A stretch of 8,003 nucleotides of DNA from an uncultured Lachnospiraceae bacterium (GCA_910576895.1 CAJTJZ010000066.1:7935-15937); one strand, 5' to 3'; positions 1 to 7,292 are shown, counted from the first letter of the stretch. Program-made: numbers and translations. Notes: a model not told the origin generated them from the sequence alone.

Positions 1-2
1 AA

Positions 3-179
3 ATCCGTATCTTTATGGAATGGTCGTTAGAAGGAAACGAAACTTTAAAACAGCGTTTGCAATTATTTCGTGATAGAAAAAAAGCAGTAAATGAGCAGAT
101 AGCGAAATTAAAAGATACAAGAGAACGTTTAGAACATAAAATTGAATGTTATGAAAAAGCGATAGAAGCAGAAATATAG
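3..179 (+). CDS. MerR-family transcriptional regulator, C-terminal fragment (5' end outside window)
   Basis: An open frame runs in from the left edge and stops at TAG 177-179, giving 58 residues. They form one charged helix with heptad-like Leu/Ile spacing (LKQRLQLFRDRKKAVNEQIA, then a segment ending in KIECYEKAIE). This pattern (LF..R...V..QI..L......L..KI..YE) is the antiparallel coiled-coil dimerisation helix at the C-terminus of MerR-family activators. The N-terminal winged-helix domain lies upstream of the window, so the effector class cannot be judged. MerR proteins usually act on long-spacer promoters near their own gene, and a dyad of suitable form lies about 100 bp downstream (276-289). 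The family call is by pattern recognition of the tail only. Another coiled-coil regulator is possible but less likely. Confidence 0.72.
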   Translation: MRIFMEWSLEGNETLKQRLQLFRDRKKAVNEQIAKLKDTRERLEHKIECYEKAIEAEI

Positions 180-259
180 TTGTTTTGCCTTTGCCTACAA
201 AAAAAAAGAGCAAGAAATCGTCAAAATTCATAAAAATGATTCCAATGTAGCAAAAATAG

Positions 260-293
260 TTGACTTTTTCCCTATTAGAGTGTACTCTATAAT
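260..293 (+). promoter_or_regulatory. Candidate promoter of the lacI-family gene
   Basis: TTGACT (260-265) is a good -35 match and TATAAT (288-293) is a perfect -10 hexamer, 30 bp before the gene start. The spacer is 22 bp, too long for an ordinary sigma-A promoter and slightly longer than the 19-20 bp typical of MerR-activated promoters. An alternative -10, TACTCT (283-288), gives a 17-bp spacer but a poor hexamer. The boxes are seen; activity and the choice of -10 are inference. Confidence 0.5.
276..289. promoter_or_regulatory. Inverted repeat, MerR-type operator candidate
   Basis: TAGAGT-GT-ACTCTA is a perfect 6-bp inverted repeat with a 2-bp centre. It sits between the -35-like TTGACT and the TATAAT box. 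A dyad inside an over-long spacer is the standard architecture for MerR-family activators, which untwist the DNA. A MerR-family gene ends just upstream at 179. It could instead be an autoregulatory site for the LacI-family protein encoded next, but LacI-family sites usually have a central CG and a different half-site. Confidence 0.5.
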
Positions 294-322
294 TAACTTA
301 AAACAATCCAATGGAGGTAAAT

Positions 323-1348
323 ATGGCCAAATCAGTGAAATTGGCGGATATCGCCAAGGAGCTGGGGGTTAGCACAGTGACCGTATCGAATGCCCTTCTG
401 GGGAAAAAGGGCGTTAGTGACAAAATGCGAGAGCTTATTTGGAAGAAAGCACAGGAAATGGGATATGTCAAATCGGCAATGATGGCGTTACAGCCAGAAT
501 CCACAGGGCATTTTTGTATAGGTATTCTGATTTCGGAAAAATATCTTGACAACAAAAATTCATTTTATTGGCAGGTATACAAACATTTAGCTGCATTAAT
601 CTCCAAAAAGGGATATGTTACGATGCTGGAAATTATCAGTGGGGAAGATGAAAAAAATGCACAAATGCCAAATATTCTTCCCTTAGAGAAGTTAGATGGG
701 ATTATTGTAATTGGAAAAATGGAGAAACAGTATCTCCTTGCAATTAGTCATGGTATTTCTGTACCGGGGCTATGTTTGGGTTTTTATCTTTCTGATTTGG
801 AATGGGATGCTGTTATGGCAGATAATTATGATGGTATGTATGCCCTGACAAACTATATGATAGCAGAGGGAAATAGAAATCTTGCATTTGTTGGAAAGAT
901 TATGACTTCAGATAGAAAAATGAATCGTTATATGGGATTTTCCAAAGCATTAATGGAACATGGGATCTCCCGAAAGGAACATTGGATGTTTCTGGAGGAA
1001 GATTTAGAAATAGAACATATTGCGAGAAAATTAGTACAGGAATTGCCAGACGGTGTACTTTGTGTAGATGATCAAACGGCAGAACAGCTTATTTCTATAT
1101 TTCAAAAGCTCAATATTACAGTGCCAGAAGATATTTCTGTCACTGGTTATGATAATTTTTGCTTTGATTGGATTATACATAGTCGATTGACAACATATGA
1201 AGTGGATGCAAAAGCAATGACAGAGGAAGCCTTAAAGATTTTAGTAAAAAGAATGATGGGTCTAAAACAGAAAAAAAGCATTCGCATCATTGAAGGAAAG
1301 CTAATTATGCGAGATAGTGTAAAAAAAAGAAAAATAAATGAGCTATAA
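323..1348 (+). CDS. LacI-family transcriptional regulator
   Basis: This is a 341-residue protein, the usual LacI/GalR length. Residues 5-48 form the DNA-binding headpiece (VKLADIAKELGVSTVTVSNA, then KKGVSDKMRELIWKKAQEMGY). Residues about 64-330 form the periplasmic-binding-protein-like effector and dimerisation domain, with recognisable strands such as IGILIS, LDGIIVIG and a VPEDISVTGYD segment typical of the family's late core. The hinge is odd: the usual P-N-x-x-A-R-x-L after the headpiece Tyr is replaced by VKSAMMALQP, so minor-groove insertion may differ. ATG at 323 is preferred over the in-frame ATG at 311, because GGAGG (313-317) lies 5 nt before 323 and overlaps the earlier ATG. Internal effector residues do not identify a ligand. 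No transport or catabolic gene adjoins it in this window, so its regulon is unknown. It may be controlled by the upstream MerR-type dyad or by itself. Confidence 0.93.
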   Translation: MAKSVKLADIAKELGVSTVTVSNALLGKKGVSDKMRELIWKKAQEMGYVKSAMMALQPESTGHFCIGILISEKYLDNKNSFYWQVYKHLAALISKKGYVTMLEIISGEDEKNAQMPNILPLEKLDGIIVIGKMEKQYLLAISHGISVPGLCLGFYLSDLEWDAVMADNYDGMYALTNYMIAEGNRNLAFVGKIMTSDRKMNRYMGFSKALMEHGISRKEHWMFLEEDLEIEHIARKLVQELPDGVLCVDDQTAEQLISIFQKLNITVPEDISVTGYDNFCFDWIIHSRLTTYEVDAKAMTEEALKILVKRMMGLKQKKSIRIIEGKLIMRDSVKKRKINEL

Positions 1349-1420
1349 TGACTCTTCGCATAGTTTGTGCTTAATTTCCGATAAGAAACACAAAGCGTTG
1401 GTTTGGATGAAAGTTTTATG

Positions 1421-1464
1421 AAAAAAGAGAGTGTGGGCATAGTATGTCTACGCTCTTTTCTATT
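1421..1464 (+). terminator. Rho-independent terminator or attenuator before the DUF512 gene
   Basis: AAAAGAG (1423-1429) pairs with CTCTTTT (1453-1459). TGTGGGCAT (1432-1440) pairs with ATGTCTACG (1444-1452), counting G-U wobbles. There is a 2-nt AG bulge and an AGT loop, and the 3' side is T-rich. The A-rich 5' and T-rich 3' flanks fit an intrinsic terminator for the lacI-family transcript. It ends only 8 bp before the Shine-Dalgarno of the next gene, so any promoter at 1349-1420 would have to read through it and it would then act as an attenuator. The pairing is seen; function is inferred. Confidence 0.65.
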
Positions 1465-1480
1465 ACAAGGAGATTATATT

Positions 1481-2803
1481 ATGGAACATAAAATAATAAC
1501 AGTTCAACAAGGAAGTATTGCACAGGAACTAGAGATTGAACCGGGAGATAGTTTGCTTTCAATTAATGGAAAAGAAATAAAAGACGTTTTTGATTATCAA
1601 TATTATTGTAATGAGGAATATTTAACTGTTTTGATTCGTAAAGTTTGTGGAGAGGAATGGGAACTGGAAATAGAAAAGGAATATGAGGAGGATTTAGGGC
1701 TTGGATTTGGCGAGGGTTTAATGGATAATTACAGGTCTTGCAAGAATCAATGCATTTTTTGTTTTATTGATCAAATGCCTCCGGGAATGCGAGATACGCT
1801 ATACTTTAAAGATGATGATGCAAGACTTTCTTTTTTGCAGGGAAATTATATTACATTAACAAATTTATCAAAACAGGATTTAGATAGAATTATTTCCTAT
1901 CATATGTCCCCAGTGAATATTTCTGTTCATACAACAAATCCGAATTTACGTTGTAGAATGCTTCATAATCGATTTGCAGGTATGGAAGCTTTGGATAAAA
2001 TAAAAAGATTGTATCAGGGGCAAATTGAAATGAACAGTCAAATTGTGCTTTGCCTTGGAATTAATGATGGAAAAGAACTAGATCGTTCTATTTGGGATTT
2101 AAGCCGTTTTTTTCCTTATATGAAAAGTCTATCCGTTGTTCCAGTAGGACTTACAAAGTATCGAAAAGGACTTACAAAATTAAAAAAGTTTGAAAAAGAA
2201 GATGCAAGAAATGTTTTAAAGCAGATAGAAAACTGGCAGGAAAAATTTTTAAAAGAGCTTGGAACAAGATTTGTGCATGCAAGTGATGAATGGTTTTTAA
2301 CCGCACAAGTTCCCATTCCAACAAAAGAATATTATGAAGGCTATGGACAGATTGAAAATGGTGTTGGAATGATACGTTCTTTTGAAGACGAAGTAGATCT
2401 GGCATTGAAAAAATATAAGGAGCTAGGATATTTGCCAAAAGAAAAAAAGAGTTTGATTTCTTTAGCGACTGGAGTGTTGGCAGCACCAATATTAGAAAAA
2501 CAGATGAAAAAAATTGCTTGTTATATTCATGGACTTTCTTTTCATGTCTATATGATAGAAAATGAGTTTTTTGGGAAAGATATTACAGTAGCAGGGCTTT
2601 TGACAGGACAGGATATTATAAAGCAGCTTACAGGAAAACAACTTGGAAAGACATTATTATTACCAGATGTATTGCTACGAAGTGGGGAACAAGTATTATT
2701 AGATGATTTAACAATTCAGGATTTGGAAAAAGCTTTACAAATTCCCATTCGTATTGTACAATCAGACGGAGAATCATTATTAAAACAGGTGATAAATGCG
2801 TAA
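1481..2803 (+). CDS. DUF512 family protein: PDZ-like domain plus radical-SAM-like Fe-S domain
   Basis: The protein has 440 residues. Residues about 5-70 resemble a PDZ-like module (GSIAQELEIEPGDSLLSING). Three cysteines, C87, C91 and C94 (CKNQCIFC), form the CxxxCxxC motif of radical SAM proteins and are followed by FIDQMPPGMRDTLYFKDDD, characteristic of the DUF512 family. The C-terminal half (DUF512 proper) contains a conserved-looking VPVGLTKYRKGL segment. The family is described as a putative Fe-S oxidoreductase; its substrate is not known to me. It commonly lies directly before der in Clostridia, as here. ATG 1481 is chosen because AAGGAG (1467-1472) lies 8 nt upstream. The open frame extends back to a TTG at 1403, but that part lacks a ribosome site and contains the terminator hairpin. 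The gap to der is 35 bp, suggesting cotranscription. Confidence 0.9.
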   Translation: MEHKIITVQQGSIAQELEIEPGDSLLSINGKEIKDVFDYQYYCNEEYLTVLIRKVCGEEWELEIEKEYEEDLGLGFGEGLMDNYRSCKNQCIFCFIDQMPPGMRDTLYFKDDDARLSFLQGNYITLTNLSKQDLDRIISYHMSPVNISVHTTNPNLRCRMLHNRFAGMEALDKIKRLYQGQIEMNSQIVLCLGINDGKELDRSIWDLSRFFPYMKSLSVVPVGLTKYRKGLTKLKKFEKEDARNVLKQIENWQEKFLKELGTRFVHASDEWFLTAQVPIPTKEYYEGYGQIENGVGMIRSFEDEVDLALKKYKELGYLPKEKKSLISLATGVLAAPILEKQMKKIACYIHGLSFHVYMIENEFFGKDITVAGLLTGQDIIKQLTGKQLGKTLLLPDVLLRSGEQVLLDDLTIQDLEKALQIPIRIVQSDGESLLKQVINA

Positions 2804-2838
2804 GATTCGGATAAGAAATACGCAGCAGGGAGGATAAA

Positions 2839-4161
2839 ATGAGTAAACCGATTATAGCAATTGTGGGTCGTCCCAATGTTGGAAAATCAACATTATTTAA
2901 TGCATTAGTAGGATCGAGAATTTCCATTGTAAAAGATATTCCGGGAGTTACTCGTGATAGAATTTATGCAGATATAACATGGTTAAATTATCAATTTACC
3001 ATGATTGATACAGGCGGAATTGAACCAGAAAGCAAGGATTTGATGCTTTCTCATATGAGAGAACAGGCAATGCTTGCCATTGATACGGCTGATTTAATTC
3101 TTTTTTTAACCGATATACGACAGGGACTTGTAGATGCAGATTTTCAAGTAGCCTCTATGCTTAGAAAGTCACAAAAGCCAGTTGTTCTTGTAGTAAATAA
3201 AGTCGATCATTTTGAAAAGCAGCAGGCAGATATTTATGAATTTTATAATCTTGGGATTGGAGAGCCTTTTCCAATTTCGGCAGCAGGAAAACAGGGAATT
3301 GGAGATATGCTAGATGCAGTAATTGAACGGATTCATCCAGAATCTTTTGAAGAGGAAGAAGATGGACGTTCAAGAATTGCTGTGATTGGAAAGCCAAATG
3401 TAGGAAAATCTTCGATTATTAATCGGCTTCTTGGTGAAAATCGTGTGATTGTTTCAGAAATTGCAGGTACAACAAGAGATGCCATTGATACGGCTGTAAA
3501 TTACGAAGGAAAAGAATATATTTTTACAGATACCGCAGGACTTCGCCGAAAAAGTAAGGTAAAAGAAGATTTAGAACATTATAGTGTAGTTCGTACCATA
3601 ACAGCAGTAGAGCGATCTGATATTGCAGTCCTTGTGATTGACGCAGCAGAGAATATAACAGAACAAGATGCTAAAATTGCAGGAATTGCACATGAGCAAG
3701 GAAAAGGTATGATTATTGCAGTAAATAAATGGGATATGATTGAAAAAAATGATAAAACCATGTATGAATTTCGCAATAAGATTTTAAATACGCTTTCTTT
3801 TATGCCATATGCGGAAATGATTTTTTTATCAGCAAAAACAGGGCAAAGGCTTTCTAAATTATTTGATTTAATTAATGTAGTGGTAGAAAATCATTCCCTT
3901 CGTATTGCAACGGGTGTATTAAATGAAATTTTAATGGAAGCCGTTGCTATGCAGCAGCCACCATCAGATAAAGGGAAGCGGTTAAAGGTTTTTTATATAA
4001 CGCAAGTTTCTGTAAAGCCGCCGACATTTGTTATTTTTGTTAATAATAAAAAATTAATGCATTTTTCTTATACAAGATATTTGGAAAATAAAATTAGAGA
4101 AGCATTTGGTTTTCAAGGAACACCACTAAAATTTATTATTAGAGAAAAAAAAGATGCTTAA
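2839..4161 (+). CDS. der: Ribosome biogenesis GTPase Der (EngA)
   Basis: Der is an essential cytoplasmic GTPase with two tandem G domains that acts in maturation of the 50S ribosomal subunit. Domain 1 shows G1 GRPNVGKST (residues 10-18), G2 threonine in PGVTRDR (35-41), G3 DTGG (57-60) and G4 NKVD (120-123). Domain 2 repeats the set: GKPNVGKSS (184-192), the AGTTRDA switch, DTAG, and NKWD (296-299). The remaining C-terminal ~85 residues are the KH-like RNA-binding domain, ending in a typical GTPLKFIIREKK tail. At 440 residues it is full length and all the G motifs I checked are intact. GGGAGG (2828-2833) lies 5 nt before ATG. It follows the DUF512 gene by 35 bp and precedes plsY by 89 bp. Confidence 0.98.
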   Translation: MSKPIIAIVGRPNVGKSTLFNALVGSRISIVKDIPGVTRDRIYADITWLNYQFTMIDTGGIEPESKDLMLSHMREQAMLAIDTADLILFLTDIRQGLVDADFQVASMLRKSQKPVVLVVNKVDHFEKQQADIYEFYNLGIGEPFPISAAGKQGIGDMLDAVIERIHPESFEEEEDGRSRIAVIGKPNVGKSSIINRLLGENRVIVSEIAGTTRDAIDTAVNYEGKEYIFTDTAGLRRKSKVKEDLEHYSVVRTITAVERSDIAVLVIDAAENITEQDAKIAGIAHEQGKGMIIAVNKWDMIEKNDKTMYEFRNKILNTLSFMPYAEMIFLSAKTGQRLSKLFDLINVVVENHSLRIATGVLNEILMEAVAMQQPPSDKGKRLKVFYITQVSVKPPTFVIFVNNKKLMHFSYTRYLENKIREAFGFQGTPLKFIIREKKDA

Positions 4162-4188
4162 ATCTGTATTATTTTTTGAAAATGGATA

Positions 4189-4210
4189 GAAAATAGAGAG
4201 AAAATAGAGA
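4189..4210. repeat. Two tandem copies of an 11-bp unit
   Basis: GAAAATAGAGA occurs at 4189-4199 and again directly at 4200-4210, in the purine-rich der-plsY spacer. Nothing suggests a protein-coding role. It may be simple slippage-generated sequence, or it could change spacer length between strains. Confidence 0.8.
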
Positions 4211-4250
4211 AAAAGTAAAGAGTGGCGAGTTTTGGAAGGGAGTGGCTGTA

Positions 4251-4889
4251 ATGGTAATTTTAACCTTGTTCTTATGTTTTTTTGTTGGATATTTTTGTGG
4301 TTGTATTTCTACAGGAATCATTCTTGGAAAAATTTATGGTGTAAATTTAAAACAGCATGGAAGTGGCAATATTGGTACAACAAATGCTCTTCGGACAATG
4401 GGACCAGCAGCCGGAGCGATTACATTACTTGGAGATGTGGCAAAAACAATTCTTCCTATTGTTGTCATGAGATTGATTTTTGGCGGAGATGATATCAGTG
4501 CTCATATTATTGCATTGTATACAGGACTGGGTGCTGTCATTGGACATAATTTTCCATTTTATATGAAATTTCAAGGTGGAAAAGGAATGGCTGCTACTGC
4601 AGGAATGATTTTAGCTTTTGGGGATCTTCGGATTATTGGAATTTGTTTGGCTGTATTTATTATAAGTGTAGCTTTTACAAGATATGTTTCCCTTGGTTCA
4701 TTACTTGTAAATTTATGTTTTCCTATTGGACTTATTATTTTTTATGGAGGAAAAAAAGAATTTGTACATATGCTTGTACTTGGGCTGATTTTTCCAATAT
4801 TATCCACTATAAAACATAGGGAAAATATTAAAAGACTTCTTCATGGAACAGAAAGAAAACTAAGTTTCCATAAGGATAAAGATGCTTAA
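4251..4889 (+). CDS. plsY: Acyl-phosphate:glycerol-3-phosphate acyltransferase PlsY
   Basis: PlsY is an integral membrane enzyme that transfers an acyl group from acyl-phosphate to the sn-1 position of glycerol-3-phosphate, giving lysophosphatidate. The 212-residue product is almost wholly hydrophobic, with about five membrane segments (around 2-25, 52-75, 85-100, 112-150 and 155-192) and a basic C-terminal tail. Conserved motifs are visible: the N-terminal G-x-S-T-G stretch (17-22), HGSGNIGTTNALR (36-48) and GHNFPFYMKFQGGKG (98-112). The in-frame GTG at 4242 is rejected as start because GGAAGGG is only 1 nt from it. ATG 4251 has AAGGGAG (4236-4242) 8 nt upstream. Next to gpsA, which makes its substrate, it forms a functional pair. 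Confidence 0.96.
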   Translation: MVILTLFLCFFVGYFCGCISTGIILGKIYGVNLKQHGSGNIGTTNALRTMGPAAGAITLLGDVAKTILPIVVMRLIFGGDDISAHIIALYTGLGAVIGHNFPFYMKFQGGKGMAATAGMILAFGDLRIIGICLAVFIISVAFTRYVSLGSLLVNLCFPIGLIIFYGGKKEFVHMLVLGLIFPILSTIKHRENIKRLLHGTERKLSFHKDKDA

Positions 4890-4935
4890 AGAGTAATCAA
4901 TTGTAAATAGTTTCATAGAAATGGAGAGAAAGAAA

Positions 4936-5949
4936 ATGAGTAAAGTAAGTGTACTTGGTGCTGGAACATGGGGAACAGCATTATCCATAGTTTTAGCAAA
5001 AAATGGACATCAGGTTATGTTATGGTCTGCTTTAAAAGAAGAAATCGAACTATTAAAAACGCATAGAGAGCAGATTGAAAAATTGCCGGGAAGTATATTG
5101 CCAGATAATATAGAACTTGTAGAGGATTTAGAAATGGCTTGCAAGGGGCAGGATTTAATTGTATTTGCTGTAGCTTCTTCTTTTGTGCGAAGTACAGCAA
5201 AACGTGCCGCTTCTTTTATTCCAGAAAAACAATTAATTGTAAATGTGGCAAAGGGAATTGAAGAAAGTACCTTGGATACGATGTGCGATATTTTAAAAGA
5301 AGAACTTCCAAAGAGAGATATTGCTGTATTATCTGGACCAAGCCACGCAGAAGAAGTGAGCAAAGGAATCCCTACAACGGTTGTTGTTGGTACAAAGAAG
5401 CAAAAAAATGCAGAAATGATTCAAACAATATTTATGAATGAATTTTTTAGAGTATATACAAGCCCCGATGTCATTGGAATTGAACTTGGTGGTTCACTGA
5501 AAAATGTAATTGCACTGGCAGCAGGTGTTGTAGATGGTCTTGGATATGGAGATAATACAAAAGCTGCTTTAATGACAAGAGGAATTGCAGAAATGACAAG
5601 ACTTGGACTTGCTATGGGAGGAAAGGCAGAAACTTTTAGTGGACTTTCTGGTGTTGGAGATTTAATTGTTACTTGTACAAGTACACATAGTCGTAATTGG
5701 AATGCAGGCTATTTAATTGGAAAAGGCAGAACAATGAAACAGGCAATGGAAGAAGTAAAACAAGTAGTAGAAGGGGTATATTCTGCAAAAGCGGCTTATA
5801 AACTTGCACAAAAATATCAGGTATCTATGCCAATTGTAGAACAGGTAACAAAAGTATTATTTGAAAATAAATCGGCAAGAGATGCACTGGGAGATTTATT
5901 TACAAGAGATAAACGGCAGGAAAACTCTTTATTAGAATGGGAAGAATAG
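4936..5949 (+). CDS. gpsA: NAD(P)+-dependent glycerol-3-phosphate dehydrogenase
   Basis: GpsA reduces dihydroxyacetone phosphate to sn-glycerol-3-phosphate in the cytoplasm, supplying PlsY. The 337-residue protein begins with a Rossmann nucleotide-binding motif (VLGAGTWGTA, glycines at 8, 10 and 13). NVAKGIE includes K106 and GPSHAEEV follows. The C-terminal catalytic domain holds K189 in GGSLKNVIALAAG and the SGLSGVGDLIVTCTSTHSRN substrate-site segment. Length and motifs are normal for the family. ATG 4936 is preferred over in-frame ATG 4921 because GGAGAG (4923-4928) lies 7 nt before it and overlaps the earlier ATG. The gap from plsY is 46 bp, and no terminator is visible between gpsA and the following ATPase gene, so read-through is possible. 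Confidence 0.97.
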   Translation: MSKVSVLGAGTWGTALSIVLAKNGHQVMLWSALKEEIELLKTHREQIEKLPGSILPDNIELVEDLEMACKGQDLIVFAVASSFVRSTAKRAASFIPEKQLIVNVAKGIEESTLDTMCDILKEELPKRDIAVLSGPSHAEEVSKGIPTTVVVGTKKQKNAEMIQTIFMNEFFRVYTSPDVIGIELGGSLKNVIALAAGVVDGLGYGDNTKAALMTRGIAEMTRLGLAMGGKAETFSGLSGVGDLIVTCTSTHSRNWNAGYLIGKGRTMKQAMEEVKQVVEGVYSAKAAYKLAQKYQVSMPIVEQVTKVLFENKSARDALGDLFTRDKRQENSLLEWEE

Positions 5950-5950
5950 T

Positions 5951-5966
5951 TTATATATTTATATAA
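5951..5966. repeat. AT-only inverted repeat between gpsA and the ATPase gene
   Basis: TTATATA-TT-TATATAA is a perfect 7-bp inverted repeat starting 1 bp after the gpsA stop. It contains a -10-like TATATT (5954-5959), with only a weak -35 candidate TTAGAA (5932-5937) 16 bp upstream. It may be part of a promoter or operator for the defence cassette, or chance in AT-rich sequence. Confidence 0.4.
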
Positions 5967-5990
5967 AGGTAATAGGAAAGGTTTAATAAA

Positions 5991-7292
5991 ATGAAAATAA
6001 AGAGTATTACATTGAAAAATTTTAGAGGAATTCAGGATTTGAATCTTTCTTTAAATGAAAAAAGTACTGTGATTTTTGGGGTAAATGGTGTAGGAAAATC
6101 TTCTATTTTGCGTTCTATTGACTTATTATATGCAAATATTATTGCTAAATTATTAAGAAGTAAAAAGCTTTTGGCGGAAATGAATGAAGATGATATTATG
6201 AGTGGAAAATCAAAAGCAATCATAGCTGCTGTTTTTTGTTTCCCTTCTGGCGAACAGATGGAATATAGTCGATCAATCAGTATAATAGAGGGAAAAAAGC
6301 ATTTAAAAAAATTGTCGGAGCTTACAAAGCATTTTGAAGCACAATATATTACAAGAAATCAGGAAGATGATAATGGAAATTTAATGATTGTAGAAGATAA
6401 AAAAAATATGCCTATATTTGTTAATTACGGAGTGAACCGTTTGGTTATCGATATTTCTTTAAAAGCAACAGAAAAAAAGAATTTTGAAAAACTAAGTGCT
6501 TTTGATAAAGCTATAGAAGATAAAATTGATTTTAGCTCTCTATTTGAATGGTTTCGGATACAGGAAGATTTAGAAAATCAAGAAAAAGTGCGAAGCAGAC
6601 AGGGAATGAAATATGAAAATAGAGATTTAAAAGCAGTTAGAACAGCTATGGTAGCTATGCTAGATGGATTTGAACATATAAGAGTGGAAAGACAACCACT
6701 TACCATGGTAGCTGAAAAAAATGGAGTTTCTTTAAATATGAATCAGCTTTCCGATGGAGAAAAATGTACCATTGCTTTATTTGGAGATTTAGCTAGAAGA
6801 CTTGCAATTGCAAACCCTGTAATGAAAAATCCATTAGATGGTACAGGGGTTGTTTTAATTGATGAATTAGAACTTCATATGCATACACAGTGGCAAAGAA
6901 AAGCATTAAAAGTATTGAGAGAGACTTTTCCTAATATTCAGTTTATTGTCACTACGCATTCACCGCAGGTTTTGGGAGAAGTAACAGAGGAATATAATCT
7001 GATTACTTTGAAAAAAATAAATACAAAAATAGAAGTGAGGGAATATAAATCATTATATGGATGGGATTCCAATGCTATTTTAGAAGAAATGATGGACACA
7101 TCTTCATTTTCTTTATGTGTAAAAGAATGGGTAGAAAATATGTATGATGCATTAGAAGCTGGGGATTATGATAAGACAGAAAAATATGCAAATCTAGTAG
7201 ATGAAATAACGATGGGACGTAATGAAAGTGTAGCAAAGATACGTGTCCTGCTTGCAAGAAGGCGTAGATATGAAAAGAATAAAGAAGGATAA
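5991..7292 (+). CDS. ptuA: Septu-type AAA/ABC ATPase, PtuA-like
   Basis: This 433-residue RecF/SMC-like ATPase has all ABC-type motifs: an IKSITLKNFRGI start, Walker A GVNGVGKS (30-37), signature LSDGEK (253-258), Walker B VVLIDELELHMH (D291, E292) and switch histidine H323 in TTHSPQ. The region between Walker A and signature (about 60-245) is the helical insert that forms the arms. After the core, residues about 350-433 carry YGWDSNAILEEMM and a helical tail with no sign of a TOPRIM domain. This resembles Septu and retron-associated PtuA rather than OLD nucleases. It overlaps the HNH gene by 23 bp, so translation is likely coupled. The start has GGAAAGG (5975-5981) 9 nt upstream. In Septu the ATPase assembles with the HNH nuclease and restricts phage. 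No reverse transcriptase is present, arguing against an Ec78-like retron within the window. The family call rests on motifs and partner; the phage specificity is unknown. Confidence 0.87.
   Translation: MKIKSITLKNFRGIQDLNLSLNEKSTVIFGVNGVGKSSILRSIDLLYANIIAKLLRSKKLLAEMNEDDIMSGKSKAIIAAVFCFPSGEQMEYSRSISIIEGKKHLKKLSELTKHFEAQYITRNQEDDNGNLMIVEDKKNMPIFVNYGVNRLVIDISLKATEKKNFEKLSAFDKAIEDKIDFSSLFEWFRIQEDLENQEKVRSRQGMKYENRDLKAVRTAMVAMLDGFEHIRVERQPLTMVAEKNGVSLNMNQLSDGEKCTIALFGDLARRLAIANPVMKNPLDGTGVVLIDELELHMHTQWQRKALKVLRETFPNIQFIVTTHSPQVLGEVTEEYNLITLKKINTKIEVREYKSLYGWDSNAILEEMMDTSSFSLCVKEWVENMYDALEAGDYDKTEKYANLVDEITMGRNESVAKIRVLLARRRRYEKNKEG

Noticed and set aside
180..240. Terminator for the MerR-family gene
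   Set aside because: The A-run and T-rich stretches do not form a convincing GC stem followed by Ts on the + strand.
1344..1349. Perfect TATAAT overlapping the end of the lacI-family gene, as promoter for the DUF512 operon
   Set aside because: No acceptable -35 lies 15-19 bp upstream, only an A-run, so the hexamer alone is not enough.
1403..1480. N-terminal extension of the DUF512 protein from a TTG start
   Set aside because: No ribosome site precedes it, the extension spans the terminator-like hairpin, and ATG 1481 has a well-placed AAGGAG.
4232..4492. 86-codon frame overlapping the start of plsY, rich in Trp, Cys and Ser
   Set aside because: It is an out-of-frame shadow of plsY with an unnatural composition and no own ribosome site.
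5010..5363. 117-codon minus-strand frame within gpsA
   Set aside because: It lies fully inside a well-supported gene and has no recognisable domain or ribosome site.
5991..7292. OLD-family nuclease or Gabija GajA reading of the ATPase
   Set aside because: No TOPRIM acidic motifs appear after the ATPase core, and the partner is an HNH nuclease, not a UvrD-like helicase.
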